From Wurfbainia villosa (Eukaryota > Streptophyta > Magnoliopsida > Zingiberales > Zingiberaceae): a DNA stretch of 64,000 nt. The translations under genes were made by a program, and so were the position numbers. Under the pieces are notes generated by a model that ran no database searches, was not told the origin of the DNA, and saw only the letters and a program-made list of their open reading frames with translations. Each line of letters opens with the position of its first letter. Positions within the stretch are counted from its first letter, which is position 1. The DNA is taken from assembly GCA_025175895.1 (NCBI GenBank), contig CM046005.1, positions 54,728,325-54,792,324 of the forward strand. The letters are read 5' to 3'. Positions 1 through 12,199 of this stretch are shown piece by piece.

Positions 1-797
1 CCTTTTGTTCCACAGATGATAGAATTGGTAACCCTTGTTTCCTTAGGGTATCCAATAAATAGACATTTATCGACTTAGCATCCAATTTGTCCGATACTTC
101 ACTTACATAAGCAGACAACCCCATATCTTCAAGTAAGATACATGAGGTTTCTTACTAGCCCATATCTCATATGGAGTAGTAGAGACTACCTGTAGGCATT
201 CTGCTTAACAAGTAAACAATTGTCAAGTGCATAGCCCCAAAAGGACTTGGGAAGAGTCGCATGATTCATCATTGACCTGACCATGTCCAACAAGGTCCAG
301 TTACGCCTCTCAGATACACCATTATGCTGTGGTGTATATGGCGGAGTCCATTGAGACAATATGCCATTGTCTCTTAGATAATCAAGAAACTCTTGACTTA
401 AGTATTCACCACCTCGATCCGATCGAAGTATTTTAATACTTTTGTCATGTTGTTTCTCTACTTCATTTCTGAATTCTTTGAACCTTTCAAAGGCTTCAGA
501 CTTGTGTTTCATCAAGAACACATACCCAAACCATGAGTGATCATCGGTGAAGGTAATGAAGTAGCTATAGCCTCCTAAAGCTTGAGTTGACATAGGTCCA
601 CATACATCAGTATGTATTAGACCTAGTAACTCTCCCACTCGTTCACCTTTTCCAGTAAAAGGTAACTTAGTCATCTTGCCTTTTAAGCATGATTCGCATG
701 TATCGTATGAATCCAATTCAAACGATTCTAGAATTCCACATCGGTGTAATTCGGACATGCGTTTCTTACTTATATGGCCAAGACGACAATGCCACAT
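1..797 (-). pseudogene. CopA integrase remnant (GAG-pre-integrase plus catalytic core)
   Basis: Read on the minus strand from 797, this begins at the zinc-binding segment (WHCRLGH, then CESCLKGK) and continues into the integrase core. The first catalytic Asp is in IHTDVCGPM, the second in RSDRGGEY, and the Glu in HNGVSER, so the D,D-35-E triad is still visible. The frame is open to 186. Around 190-220 a small indel shifts the frame relative to CopB, and 1-185 carries the continuation up to the IWG and FIGYP motifs in another frame. The protein would insert the cDNA into the genome. It is part of a gag-pol polyprotein and is a pseudogene here. Confidence 0.85.
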
Positions 798-1327
798 ATA
801 GGAGTCTATATATGATTATCCTTTCGAGCACGCATGTTGCTCGCTTCGATATTGAAGATGTCACTGGATACGTCCAACGTATAAACACCATTGCTTAAAG
901 TTCCAGTTTCTTAAAGAACTCCATTCAAAGTTATGTAACAACAATTGTTACTAAAAGTCAAATGACACCCATTTCTATTTAAACAAGAAATAGAAATGAT
1001 GTTCTTTATCAACGAAGGAACATAAAAGCAATTGTCCAGTTCTAAGACAAGTCCTACAGGGAGTTCCAACAAATACGTTCCAATGGCGAGTGCAGCAACC
1101 GTTGCTCCATTCCCAACACGTAAATTTGACTCTCCCTTGACGAGTCTTCTTCTATTCCTTAGCCCATGTATGTCATTACATATATGTGAGGCACACCCAG
1201 TATCAAATACCCAAGTGTCTGAGGAAATAGAATGACAATCAATAAGGAAGATTTCTGAAGAAGATGGGGCATCCGATGCCTTATCCTTCTTCATGGACTC
1301 AAGATAAATCTTGCACTTTCTTCGCAA
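798..1327 (-). pseudogene. CopA protease remnant
   Basis: Minus-strand translation from 1327 to 911 gives the end of gag and a retropepsin-type aspartic protease. The active-site triplet DTG is in WVFDTGCASHICND, and the downstream LDNCFYVPSL segment is typical of copia protease. A stop (TAA) replaces a Tyr codon after NGVL at about 911, and 798-910 continues the same domain in frame but with further stops. In CopB the homologous stretch is open from protease into integrase. The protease would cut the gag-pol polyprotein. Confidence 0.82.
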
Positions 1328-1901
1328 ATGGCTCTCCTTGCCATAATGATGGCAAGTTTCCTTTTGTGCTAGTTCTACATTCTTAGCCCTTCTCTTCTTT
1401 CCCTTCTGCTGTTCCTTTGACTTCCTCTTAGAACCTTTCTTCGAGGAATCAACTAATAAAGACTGGCCCCTCGCTTCATGCTTCTCAAGACTCCACAGCT
1501 TTCAACATATTGAGCAAAGACCACGATGAACCTCCTAGCATCTCAGAGTTGAAGAGGAGCTTTGAGACTTGAACCTTCAATCTCACTTGCTCATCAACCA
1601 ACTCACAAAGATGAAGGACTACGATATGAGCATCCATATGCTCATGCTGCTTTCGTAGCTTGGGTTCCATCGCGGCTAGCATGATGCAACTCATTTGTTC
1701 AGAATCACTCACATGTTTCTGATAGGCCAACAATTAGTCTAGAGTTGCATCGTCACTAGGACGGGCGGGAAGAGGCGCTTCGAGGACATTTGCAAGCTTT
1801 TCCACCTTGAGAACAATTCTCAAGTTTCTAAGCTAGTCCAAGAAGTTCGGCCCAGTCAATTTATTTGAATCCAAAATGGAACGCAAATTCAAACACATCA
1901 T
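1328..1901 (-). pseudogene. CopA gag remnant with internal deletion
   Basis: Gag begins at the ATG ATG at 1901 on the minus strand, matching the CopB start, with the family motif ILDSNKLTGP. An open stretch at 1733-1485 carries the middle of gag. After the residues GSS it jumps directly to LLNMLK, which deletes about 170 nt compared with CopB 19008-19178. Upstream and downstream frames are broken. The basic, lysine-rich tail and the zinc knuckle lie in 1330-1460, where the CCHC box is degenerate. Gag would form the virus-like particle. Confidence 0.8.
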
Positions 1902-3176
1902 GATCAATATATTAACTTAGAAATACAAAACGAGCATATATGAGAAAGATGATTTTAAAATGCATCAATATACATTTATAAATCCCATTCATTTTTCAAT
2001 TTCAAAACCCAAAATCACTTCGAGATCGTAGGTCCATCTCCGAATGGGCTGATATCCATCATAGATAAGAACAACCTTGGAGTGAGTCCAACAAGCCATT
2101 CTTAGCTATGATGGTGGGTATCATGTATACCGATTACATATCATGTATATGTAACTATCACAATGTGCTATCAACTAATTGAATGTTTACACATACATTG
2201 GGTTGTTAACACATTAACAAGTATGCATCATATGCATAGCACCCAACTTCACCTCTCTTCACATCGACCTTGGAGTGAGTCCAACAAATCGATGCTCCAA
2301 GTTAAAGCCGACCCATTAATCGCGAAATAGTTTTAATATGGTTAGAGCGCATTCAACCAATTAGCCAGGCTTGGAGTGAGTCCAACAACCCAAACTAACG
2401 ATTGACCTCTGACTCTTACCATATTAGAGTTAAACTATTCCAATGATTTGAACATGTTCAGGTTCGAGCCGGGCTTGGAGTGAGTCCAACAACCCAAACA
2501 AGAAACAGAACTCTGGTTCTAACCATATTAATGGAAGGTGTAGGCTTTAATATTGAGTTAGGGTTTTTATGTCTCATCCTCTTTGCATGCAAATAACTAT
2601 TATCTACATGGCATGGCATACATGGCATACATCTACATGTCACGACACGCATGACATAATGTTATGCATCTAATGCAATTACATGGCATACAATTATGTC
2701 ATGTATATAATTTCCTTATATGTCATAACTATTTATGGAAATAAAATATTTTTAAGATTTGATTCTCCAAATCAAATCATAATTAAATTAGGAAACAAAT
2801 TTCCAAATCTAATCACATATTTTATTCATGGAATTATTTGATTAAGGAAAATCTATTTAGGAAACCAATTTCCTAAATCATTAAAACTACTTATGGAAAT
2901 AAAATATTTTAAGATTTGATTTCCCAAATCAAATCATGATTAAATTAGGAAACAAATTTCCAGAATCTAATCAAATATTTTATTTATGGAAAACATCAAT
3001 TTCCATAAATACTTCCAACTTTCCAAAAGTGGAGGATTTCCATAAATACTTCTAGACTTTCCAAAATTGAAAAATTTCCATAAATACTTCTAAATTTCCA
3101 AAATTTAGAAAATTTCCAGAAATACATTATGACTATCGCAAAACCATTTTTACGATTATGTCGAAACACAACCTGG
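1902..3176 (-). other. CopA untranslated leader between primer-binding site and gag
   Basis: There is no long reading frame here. The leader aligns with the CopB leader at 17350-18626. It contains four copies of a 15-nt inverted repeat (TTGGA, 5-nt loop, TCCAA) at 2077-2091, 2270-2284, 2371-2385 and 2475-2489, and AT-rich tandem repeats based on a TTTATGGAAAT core at 2727-3120. Confidence 0.8.
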
Positions 3177-3188
3177 GCTCTGATACCA
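3177..3188 (-). other. CopA primer-binding site (initiator-Met tRNA)
   Basis: The plus strand reads GCTCTGATACCA, so the minus strand reads TGGTATCAGAGC, the complement of the 3' end of plant initiator-Met tRNA. It lies one base inside the LTR end and fixes the element's orientation. Confidence 0.95.
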
Positions 3189-3189
3189 C

Positions 3190-5372
3190 TGTTGGGTTTC
3201 CGGCACCGCGGCTTGTGTGTGTTCGATCATGTTTCGTAAACATGAGCACAGCGGAAGCAATTAAAAATAATAAATCTATATTTATTACAACACACACAAC
3301 ACACGCATGCTATTACAACAAGTGTAGACATAACCATAAATTAAAATTTGCAATAAAAGAAATTATCTACGTTATACCTTTCGTATGACGTGTAGCGGGA
3401 ACGGCATCAACCAGAATGATCCTCGTAAGAATCGTCTCTATCCGTATCCACGCCGAGCTCCTCGGGATGACTTCGCTAAGTCACGAGCTTCGTCTTCGTA
3501 CGGGTTACTAGCCTCGTGTTGAAGACGATGTGATCGAGAGATGATCACGATCCGAATCCAAATTCGGATCCTAAAACGAGTTCTCAAAACTCGCTTCTCC
3601 GGAGAGGTATTCGTCAACCAATTGACGAATCCTTCGTCCTCCACCTTAGAGGATTACCGGAGATCAAATCCCCGGTAAGTTAGGCTCTATCGGAGAACTA
3701 ACCGTCGTCCAAACGACGCTCCGACAACAAAGAAACAAGCTGTCCAGAAAAACTGGATAACTTTTGGTGGAGGAATAGAGGCCGGCCAAGGAGAGATGGA
3801 AGCTCACCTTATCACCGAACCTAGAGGAGATCACCGGAGGGTCGCCGGAGGTCCACCGGCTGAAGCTTGGTCGCCGGCACAAGAGGTTGGGCGGCGGCAC
3901 ACTAGGGTTGGCGCCGAAAACTCCTTCAAGGGGTGGGCGGCAACTCCAAGGGCTAGGGTTTGGATTAGGGTTTAAGCCCTATTTTATAGAGAACTAATTC
4001 TCTTAATGGTTAATGGATCATATCCATAAAGCCCGTTAACCCGCTCCATTAAGATAAGTTAAAATAAACCAAACCATGATGGTTTATTTTAAGTTAAAAC
4101 GAACCGAACCAACCTTTGGTTCATTCGTTTAATATAAACCAAACCCTTTGGTTTATTCTCATCCATTGGATTAGAACCAAACCATTTTGGTCCATCCATT
4201 ATGTCTTCATAAGACACGGCCCATCCACGCTTCCATTGCGACTGAAACAATTTCATGCTCGCTTATGTTTGGTCCAACCAAACATAGTTTCTCTCGGTCT
4301 GAGAATCCCATTCTCAAGCTCGTTTTAAATCCTTTGGATTACACTCGTTGTGCGTGTGACCAAATAGGTTCTCGGTTTATGTTGGCCGTCTATAATTAAC
4401 CATTAATTATAGAGCGATCATGAGTGGCACCTAGTAGTACATCATGATCCCCAATTAACCGAAAAGATCAAGCGGTTGATCGAACTATTTCGAAACCCTT
4501 CGAGCTCGAATGAATCGTGCCCCATTCCCTTCACTCATCTTATACCCACTTGGTTCGAGGACATGGTCTATTGTGTCATCCCTACTAGGCTGACTACGTC
4601 ACACCTAGCCCAAGTATCATTTCCTCGTCCTACGGATTCTAGTTACTCCACATGTATCGAAGAGTACCTTACTCTAAACATGTCATGCTGTGGCCAAAGA
4701 CTTTAGTAACAATCCGACGAGAGGCCATGGGTATACATCTCCTCGCAAGGAGTGGTGAATCCTTTATAGTCTATATAAACACCTTCGAACACTTCGAATA
4801 ATACCCAATCATCCCGGGTCCACATCTCCTTAGAGATGTTTGCTTAAGATGTCAAAGCATAAGTCTCCATGATCAAGATGACTTGAATACCGCAAGTCAA
4901 AGGAACATCGCACTTAAGCCACAGTAAGAACTTCATTGACATATCTATATATGCAGAGAACCATATGAAGTCTTACGGCTGGTCACTCCAATGAACTAGT
5001 TACCATAACTAGCATCCACGATTAACTCCGGACATCACAATGTCTCCAGCCAGTGAGAATCAGCTGCTTGGATACACCAAGGAGTATACCTCATGCTAGT
5101 CTCGACAGAATTGATGGTGTCCAAATCCATCAATTCATCGACTAGGGATAATTCCGATACATCACAATTACACATGTAGAGATACTCACTAGTTGTGATC
5201 AAATCACAAATTCTCTCATGCTGTGAATCGTATTGTGGACATTCAGTAAATGAGTTTAAGATCCAATCAAATACATTAAACATTTATACTCAAATAGTGA
5301 ATCTTCATTTATCATATAAATGGTTCATACATAAGGCGATTGCCTTAGGACATCTCTCATATATTACTAACA
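3190..5372 (-). repeat. CopA 5' LTR
   Basis: This 2183-bp LTR begins TGTTAGTAATAT on the minus strand (at 5372) and ends CCCAACA next to the primer-binding site. It is homologous end to end to both CopB LTRs (2218 and 2219 bp). A TATA-like TATAAAAT lies on the minus strand at 3988-3981. Short open stretches inside the LTR recur in all copies, show no known domain, and are not called as genes. Confidence 0.92.
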
Positions 5373-5524
5373 GTGACATCATACACTCACTCGATGAGCC
5401 ACCACATCTATCAGGAGCTATCTCTGCCTTACAAGGATAGGATAGGCGGTACGAGGATGCCAAATCAATCCCTGCGATGAACTGTTTCCAGTTCCATCGC
5501 ATCCTTCTACCCACGGTTACAGGA
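5373..5524 (-). repeat. GypJ Ty3/gypsy LTR, distal piece (between CopA and GagH)
   Basis: These 152 bases are the reverse complement of an internal part of the GypK LTR near 56920-57035, sharing GGCATCCTC, GGCAGAGATAG and GATAGATG. They continue the LTR piece at 54359-55297, from which GagH separates them. CopA is inserted at the left edge. The last five bases (CAGGA, 5520-5524) are repeated at 54359-54363 and are the GagH target-site duplication. Confidence 0.8.
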
Positions 5525-5943
5525 TGTTAGAAACATTGTGCCCGCTAGAGGGGGGGGGGAGGGTGAATAGCGTCGTTGGCTTGTCGATGCTTGATGGAAT
5601 TTGATCGCGTTCGTCTCTACAATACTTGTTAATGCAGCGGAATATATAATAACAAAAATAAACACAAGCACAAGAGACACAGCGATATAACGTGGTTTGA
5701 AATCGAATAGTTTATACTCCACGGATTGGACTCGTAAGAGCCCTAGCGATGCACACAATACCACTAAGAAATAATACTCCTTCTCGACAATAAGTCGGAG
5801 GTGGAGAAACCTCTTACAACAATTCTTATAACAATAAGAAGTAAATGCAAGCTAATACAAGTAAACACCACAAATACAAGTAAAGAAAACTTTACACAAT
5901 GTGAACTTGAGCGCTTGGTTTTGGTTGCTTGAAGAGTAGCCTT
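5525..5943 (-). repeat. GagH 3' LTR, first piece
   Basis: It aligns with 52871-53280 of the GagH 5' LTR, including the G-run near CGCTAGAG and the terminal TGTTAG (plus strand). The LTR is cut at 5943 by SirC and resumes at 48170. The last five bases, GCCTT (5939-5943), are the left copy of the SirC target-site duplication. Confidence 0.88.
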
Positions 5944-6223
5944 TGTTGGTGCAGTGGGCACTTAAGTCGAACCTAAGTTTTGATTATAAAAAATGATACA
6001 AAGTTAAGCCCATCTCATGAGCTAAATCGAGTGTGCAAAAAAGTGCTAAAGCTGAAGCTGAAGGCTAGTGACACTCGGAGGAAGTCGCGGTGGTCGGGCG
6101 ACACTCAAGTAACTTTGGAGGGAGCCAAAGGAATCGAGTGGGAGGTCGGAAGCGAGAGCTACAAAGTAAGTATCGAGGTAAGCTCATGTGTGTGTAAGCG
6201 TAAGTGAGATCCGACCAAAGATA
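5944..6223 (+). repeat. SirC 5' LTR, first piece
   Basis: It begins TGTTGGTGCAGTGGG and matches the start of the SirC 3' LTR at 47042. The LTR is interrupted at 6223 by CopB and resumes at 31452. The last five bases, AGATA, are the left copy of the CopB duplication. Relative to the 3' LTR, about 45 nt around 47305-47350 are missing here. Confidence 0.9.
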
Positions 6224-7167
6224 TGTTAGTAATATATGAGAGATGTCCTAAGGCAATCGCCTTATGTATGAACCATTTATATGATAAATGAAGATTCACT
6301 ATTTGAGTATACATGTTTCATGTATTTGATTGGATCTTAAACTCATTTACTGAATGTCCACGATACGATTCACAACATGAGAGAATTTGTGATTGGATCA
6401 CAACTAGTGACTATCTCTACATGTGTAATTGTGATGTATCGAAATTATCCCTAGTCGATGAGTTGATGGATTTGGACACCATCAATTCTGTCGAGACTAG
6501 CACGAGGTATACTCCTTGGTGTATCCAAGCAGCTGATTCTCACTGGCTGGAGACATTGTGATGTCCGGAGTTGATCGTGGATGCTAGTTATGGTAACTAG
6601 TTCATTGGAGTGACCAGCCGTACGACTTCATATGGTTCTCTGCATATATAGATATGTCAATGAAGTTCTTACTGTAGCTTAAGTGCGATGTTCCTTTGAC
6701 TTGCGATATTCAAGTCATCTTGATCATGGAGACTTATGCTTTGACATCTTAAGCAAACATCTCTAAGGAGATGTGGACCTGGGATGATTGGGTATAAGTC
6801 GAAGTGATCGAAGGTGTTTGAATATCCTATAAAGGATTCACCACTCCTTGCGAGGAGATGTATACCCATGGCCTCTCGTCGGATTGTTACTAAAGTCTTT
6901 GGCCAAAGCATTACATGTTTAGAGTAAGGTACTCTTCGATACATGTGCAGTAACTAGAATCCGTAGGACGAGGAAATGATACTTGGGCTAGGTGTGACGT
7001 AGTCAGCCTAGTGGGGACTGACACAATAGACCATGTCCTGAACCAAGTGGGTATAAGATGAGTGAAGGGACTGGGGCACGATTCATTCGAGCTACTGAAG
7101 GGTTTCAGAAATAGTTTTGGATCAACCGTTGATCTTTTCGGTTAATTGGGGATCATGATGTACTACT
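6224..7167 (+). repeat. CopB 5' LTR, first piece
   Basis: It begins TGTTAGTAATAT and matches 29228-30170 of the 3' LTR with few differences. SirD interrupts it at 7167; the last five bases, CTACT (7163-7167), are duplicated at 16058-16062. Confidence 0.92.
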
Positions 7168-8205
7168 TGTAGGATCGAAATGAGCGCTAGAGGGGGGGGG
7201 GTGAATAGCGTAAAACGGTTTTTCTTTTCTTTTGTTGTAAAAACGATAAGTGAGAGATAAATGCAGCGAAAAAGATATGGACACAAGGAGTTTTACTTTG
7301 TTCACAACCAACCGGCTGCTAATCCAAGGCCCTAATGGTCCCAGACCACGTACGGAGGGCAATCACTAAAACACTCCTCCTCGTTGGAGGTAGGAGTTAC
7401 GCTTACAAAACTTTCGACAAAAACACAAGGATGAGAGACAAGCCCCTCTCTCCTTTTTGATATAAAAGCTCGAAAAACACAACTTAAATTAATCGACTAA
7501 AACGATTACCAACACTTTAACGGTGAAGCTTCGTGTTGGCAGCACTTTAGAAGAGCAGCGTTGTGGAGGCGTTTGAGAGCTTTGTAATAATTGTTGTATC
7601 TAAGATGTGAAGCACCCCCCTCTATTTGAAGCCTTGTCTGCCCACTTGAGATCCGGCCACCTCACCACCAATTGAGGGATAAGTTTCCACCTTGCTTTTG
7701 ACCGGCCACCTCACCAAGATTTGGGGGATAAGTTGCCACCTTGCTTTTAGTTCCTTTTGCCCATTTTCAGGATACTTTAATTATTTAATTTTATTTCAAT
7801 TCGAGTTCTAATTTTAATTCGAATTCGAATAAATTCGAATTCTAATTTTAATTCGAATTAGAGTAACTTCGAATTCAAACAAGGGTTAGCTCAAAGCAAT
7901 ATGTAGAAATATTAAATGTGATGGATTTAGATGGTTTCTAACCATCCGATCTCGACTTAGACTTTCATGGAAAGTTTTGGGTCGGATTGTCGCCTAAGAT
8001 CAACTCCTAAACGGAGGATCCGACCTCACTTACGCTCATCGGACACGAGTCTTACCTTGCACTTACTGTGTCGCAGATCTCCAACTCAAGCTTAACCTGT
8101 TTCTGCACACTCAAGTAGACTCATGAGATAACAAAATAGACTTAACCTTGTGTCTTTGCTATAATCAAAACACAGGTTCGATTTCGGTGCCTCACTGCAC
8201 CAACA
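7168..8205 (-). repeat. SirD 3' LTR
   Basis: At 1038 bp it pairs with 15024-16057. On the minus strand it begins TGTTGGTGCAGTGAGGC at 8205 and ends CGATCCTACA at 7168. A G-run between CGCTAGAG and TGAATAGCG, and a strong hairpin at 7371-7395, are shared with other Sirevirus-type LTRs here. The two LTRs differ mainly around 7295-7325 and 7540-7570. Confidence 0.93.
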
Positions 8206-9116
8206 ATCTCCCCCTTTTTGATCTATGGCAAAAAAATACAAAGTTAAGGAAATTAAGTGCATGAAACAGTAAAGACATGAAGCAAAAGTAGGAGTAGTAA
8301 AAATATTTCTCAAGTTCTCCCCTTAGAGGAACCCTCTCCCTTGACCGAGGGTGAGTACTTGAAAAAGACTTTTAGTTCTCCAAACACAAAAGATAACGAG
8401 TTAAGTAAATGGCATTACATAACTTAGGCTCTTTAGAGTAAAAAAAAAGTGCAAGTTAAGTAATCAAAAGTTAAGTCAAAAGGTTAATTATTCAAAAGGT
8501 TTAACTTTTGATTTCTTAGCTTGGGCCTTTAAAGTTTTCAATTTCGAAGAGTTGAAACCTAAACCTTACTCCCCCTTAACTTAGGCCAGAATCAAAGTTT
8601 TAAGTTAAGTTATCAAATTAAAAAATTTGAATTTATTGAACCTTAACTTTGGCCTTTTCTCCCCCTTTTGACATAAATCAAGAAAAAAAGTAGGGGGGGG
8701 GGGGTTTAAGAAAACCCTAAGTCCAAGCATGATGATTTTGAAAATAGTATGTGAAAATAATTCATCTAAATGTTCAACTCTAGTTTGACTTGATTGAAAT
8801 GATATTATCAACAAGTCCTGATTAGAGTTGGTTAATATTAGTTGCATATTTATACTCCGAGGTTCATATTGACGCACTTGATCTACATCTTGGAACCTGG
8901 AGTAGGGTCCTAACATCTCACGCCGTTCTAGGTGGCTTAATACACAAACACATTAACCCTATGTGTTGTGAGATGTGTTGGCTCCTTAAATCTATAGGAT
9001 CATGATATCTAGGGGAAGTCCTAAACTAGTTCCATTTGCATAAAGAAAAAAAAAATAAGAAAAATAAAATTCAAAAATAAAATTTTTGAAAATAGCATTT
9101 GAAAACTTTTGCTAAC
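8206..9116 (-). other. SirD 3' non-coding region with repeated polypurine tracts
   Basis: About 0.9 kb lies between the pol stop and the 3' LTR. No envelope-like frame is seen. The true polypurine tract abuts the LTR at 8222-8206 (minus strand AAAAAGGGGGAGAT). Similar tracts occur near 8315-8330, 8570 and 8660-8672. Repeated tracts of this kind are a known feature of Sireviruses. A G/C homopolymer run lies at 8694-8703. Confidence 0.8.
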
Positions 9117-12100
9117 CTATTCTATTACGCACGAGCCCAATTTTCGTCTCAAGAGACTAAATTCGGCTTCGGGTAGAGGTTTAGTAAATAGGTCTGCTAG
9201 GTTAGACTTCGAGTCAACATATTCGAGTTGTATGGAGCCGTTGGCTACATGTTCTCGAATGAAATGGTGTTTTACCTCTATATGCTTTGTCCTTGAATGA
9301 CATATAGGGTTCTTAGTTGATTTATCGAACTTATGTTGTCTACAAAAATTTTAGTTTTGGTGAAGTCCAACCTAAAGTCTCGGAGAGTGTGCTTCATCCA
9401 AAGAAGCTGAGTTACACACTCACCCATCGCAACGTATTCGTCTTCGGTGGTAGATAAGGCAACACAATGTTGCTTCCTACTGCACCAACTCACTAGACTC
9501 GAGCCGAGTAGTTGACAACAACCACTCGTGCTCTTTCTATCGAGTTTACTACCGGCATAATCCGAATCGGAGTATCCGATTAGTTCAAACTCGGTAGATC
9601 TAGGGTACCAAATACCAACGTTAAGTGTACCCTTAAGATATCTAAGGATACGCTTAACTAGGGTTAGGTGAGACTCCTTAGCACAGGTTTGAAACCTGGC
9701 GCACATACTTACTGCGAATAGGATGTCGGGTCGACTCGCAGTTAAGTATAGGAGACTTCTTATCGCGCTCCTATAGTACTTTAAGTCAATGGACTTACTT
9801 TCTAGGTCTTCTCCTATGTTAACATTAATCGCCATTGGGGTGTTTATTATCTTAGCGTCTTGTATTCCAACTCTTTTAATTAACTCCTTAGTGTATTTTT
9901 GTGGATATAGGTATATACCATCCTTAGTTTGTTTAATTTGTAGACCTAAAAAGAAACTTAACTCGCCTACCAAGTTCATTTCGAACTCACTTTCCATGAG
10001 TGAAACGAACTCGTTTAGTAAGGTTGAGTTAGAGGTTCCAAAAATTATATCGTCTACGTAAATTTGAGCTATGAATATTTCTTTACCTAAGGTTTTTACG
10101 AAGAGAGTTGGGTCAACTAAGCCTTGGTTAAACCCTTTTGACTTAAGATGGATTGAAAGTCTCTCGTACCAAGCTCGAGGAGCTTGTTTAAGTCCATAGA
10201 GAGCTTTCTTAAGTTTTAGAATATGGTCGGGTTTATCTAGATTTTCGAATCCGGGGGGTTGGCTAACATAAACTTCTTTTTTAATGTATCCATTTAGGAA
10301 TGTCGACTTAACATCCATTTGAAATAGCTTAAATCCTCGATGTGCGACATAAGCTAGCAACATTCGAATGGATTCGAGTCTAGCTACTGGGGCATAGGTT
10401 TCGTCGTAATCTAAGCCTTCGACTTGACTAAACCCTTTGGCGACTAACCTAGCCTTGTTTCTAACTACTTCACCTTTATCATCAAGCTTATTTCGAAACA
10501 CCCACCTTGTTCCAATTATCGTTTTGTCTTTAGGTGGTGGTACTAATTCCCACACTTCATTCCTAGTAAATTGAGCTAGCTCTTCTTGCATTGCAATAAT
10601 CCAATTGGGATCAAGAAGAGCTTGTTCAATTGATTTGGGTTCTATCTTTGAAATTAAGGAAATTTGACTAAGGTTCCTATAGGATGCTCTAGTTCGAACT
10701 CCTAGATTAGGATCTCCTATCACTTGATCGATAGGGTGGTTAGTCTGAATCCTAGATTGGGTTGGGTTTGTGTCACCTAATGCTTGATCAATGGGGTGAC
10801 TTGGTTGAACACTAGTTTGACTCGGATCACTTGTCACTTGGTCGACAAGAGAAGTGTGTTGATGTGGATTAGACTCGATCTCAGGGTCGGAGACGAGTTT
10901 GGTATCAGTGGGCTCAACACTTGGGGTCATTAAGGGTTTTGTAGGTTCGGGTACTTCATCGAACACTACATTAATAGTCTCTTCGACTTTAAGGGTATCG
11001 TGGTTATATACCCTATAGGCCCTACTCGTGGTTGAGTATCCTAAGAAGATTCCGGTGGAGGTTTTGGATTCGAATTTCCCTAGGTGGTTCTTAGTGTTTA
11101 AGATATGTACTTTACATCCAAATACCCTAAAGTACTTGATGTTGGGTACTTTATTGTGATAAATCTCGTACGAGGTCTTAAGGTGCCTCTTTACCATAAG
11201 GATCCTATTCTGGACATAGCAAGCCGTGCTAATGGCTTCTGCCCAAAACCTATCAGGTAGGTCGTATTCGTTCAACATGGTCCTAGCGGCTTCTTGTAGA
11301 GTTCGGTTTTTCCGCTCCACTAGGCCATTTTGTTGAGGGGTCCTAGGGCAAGAGAATTCATGGTGGTATCCGTTTAGGTTACAGAAGTCGGTGAACCTTT
11401 GATTTTCGAATTCACCACCATGATCGCTTCTAAGTCTTTTAACCTTAAGGTTTTTTGATTCTCGATTAATTTGAATAGATTGATTAATTGATCTAGGGTA
11501 TCATTTTTATGTTTGATGAACCTAACCCAGGTAAACCTGGAGTAGTCGTCAATTATGACTAAGCAATATTGACTTCTATTGAGTGACTTGGCTCCATGTG
11601 AATCGAATAGATCCATATGCAGGAGCTCAAGTACACTTGAGGTTCGTTCTTGGTTAGTTAACTTGTGTTGTGTCCTAGGTTGTTTTCCTTGTTGACAAGC
11701 ATTACAGATTTTATTAACCAAATTGTTGAGGTTAGGGTAAGCCTCGACTAAGCCACTCGACTCATCTTGTGGGCCGAGTCTTGGAGTGCAGTGACAGTCG
11801 TCGGTGCCACAACCATGATTCCTCTTCCTGTGTCATAAGACATTTGGCTGAGGATTTGATTAAGTTAATTGTATAAATGTTATTTGTCCTAGTTCCTTTG
11901 AGTATTGTTTTAGCTGTTTTATTTGTTTTAATTACACATTCATTTTCTAAAAATACGACCTTATAGTTATTGTCACATAATTGGCTTATGCTAAGCAGGT
12001 TATATTCAAAATTCTCTACAAGCAATACATTTTTAATAACAAAATTCGAGTTAAGCTCGATATCACCTGATCCAATGATTTTGAGCTTGCCGTTATTCCC

Positions 12101-12199
12101 AAAGGCTACCGATCCTTGTCGTTTGAATCGAAGCTTCGTGAATTTGAGTTGATCCCCGGTCATGTGTCGGGAGCAACCGCTGTCCAACATCCATTGATC
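9117..12199 (-). pseudogene. SirD pol: protease, integrase, reverse transcriptase, RNase H (frameshifted)
   Basis: Protease has the DSG active site in WMLDSGCSRHMTGD near 12190. Integrase follows (zinc-binding WLWHRR and CNAC; core Asp in HMDLFDSHG). Frameshifts near 11770 and 11400 break it before the second Asp. A long frame from 11320 to 9278 then carries the integrase Glu (VERKNR), the linker with HPIDQ repeats, the reverse transcriptase with YVDD at about 10049-10060, and RNase H with SDSDYAG and the ALSTTEDEY motif. A last frameshift near 9330 separates the end of RNase H, which continues through HFIREHV and LFTKPLPE to a TAG at 9117. The enzyme set would copy and integrate the element. 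All domains are present but not in one frame. Confidence 0.9.

Larger units (their letters stand above)
1..5372 (-). mobile_element. CopA: Ty1/copia retrotransposon, 5' half (Angela/Tork-like), cut by window edge
   Basis: This is the 5' half of a minus-strand copia element. Reading leftwards it has a 5' LTR (5372-3190), a Met-tRNA primer-binding site (3188-3177), a leader, a gag remnant, protease and integrase, and then runs off the window at base 1. It belongs to the same family as CopB at 6224-31446: LTR ends, leader motifs and protein sequences align throughout. The five bases outside the LTR (5373-5377, GTGAC) should be one copy of the target-site duplication, but the partner lies outside the window. 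It is inserted in the GypJ LTR, since 5378-5520 resumes gypsy LTR sequence. Gag has a deletion and pol has stops, so the copy is not functional. The clade name is inferred from LTR length and protein similarity. Confidence 0.9.

Noticed and set aside
8206..9116. Envelope-like gene between SirD pol and LTR
   Set aside because: Some Sireviruses carry one, but no frame with a signal peptide or membrane segment was found here or at 46180-47041.
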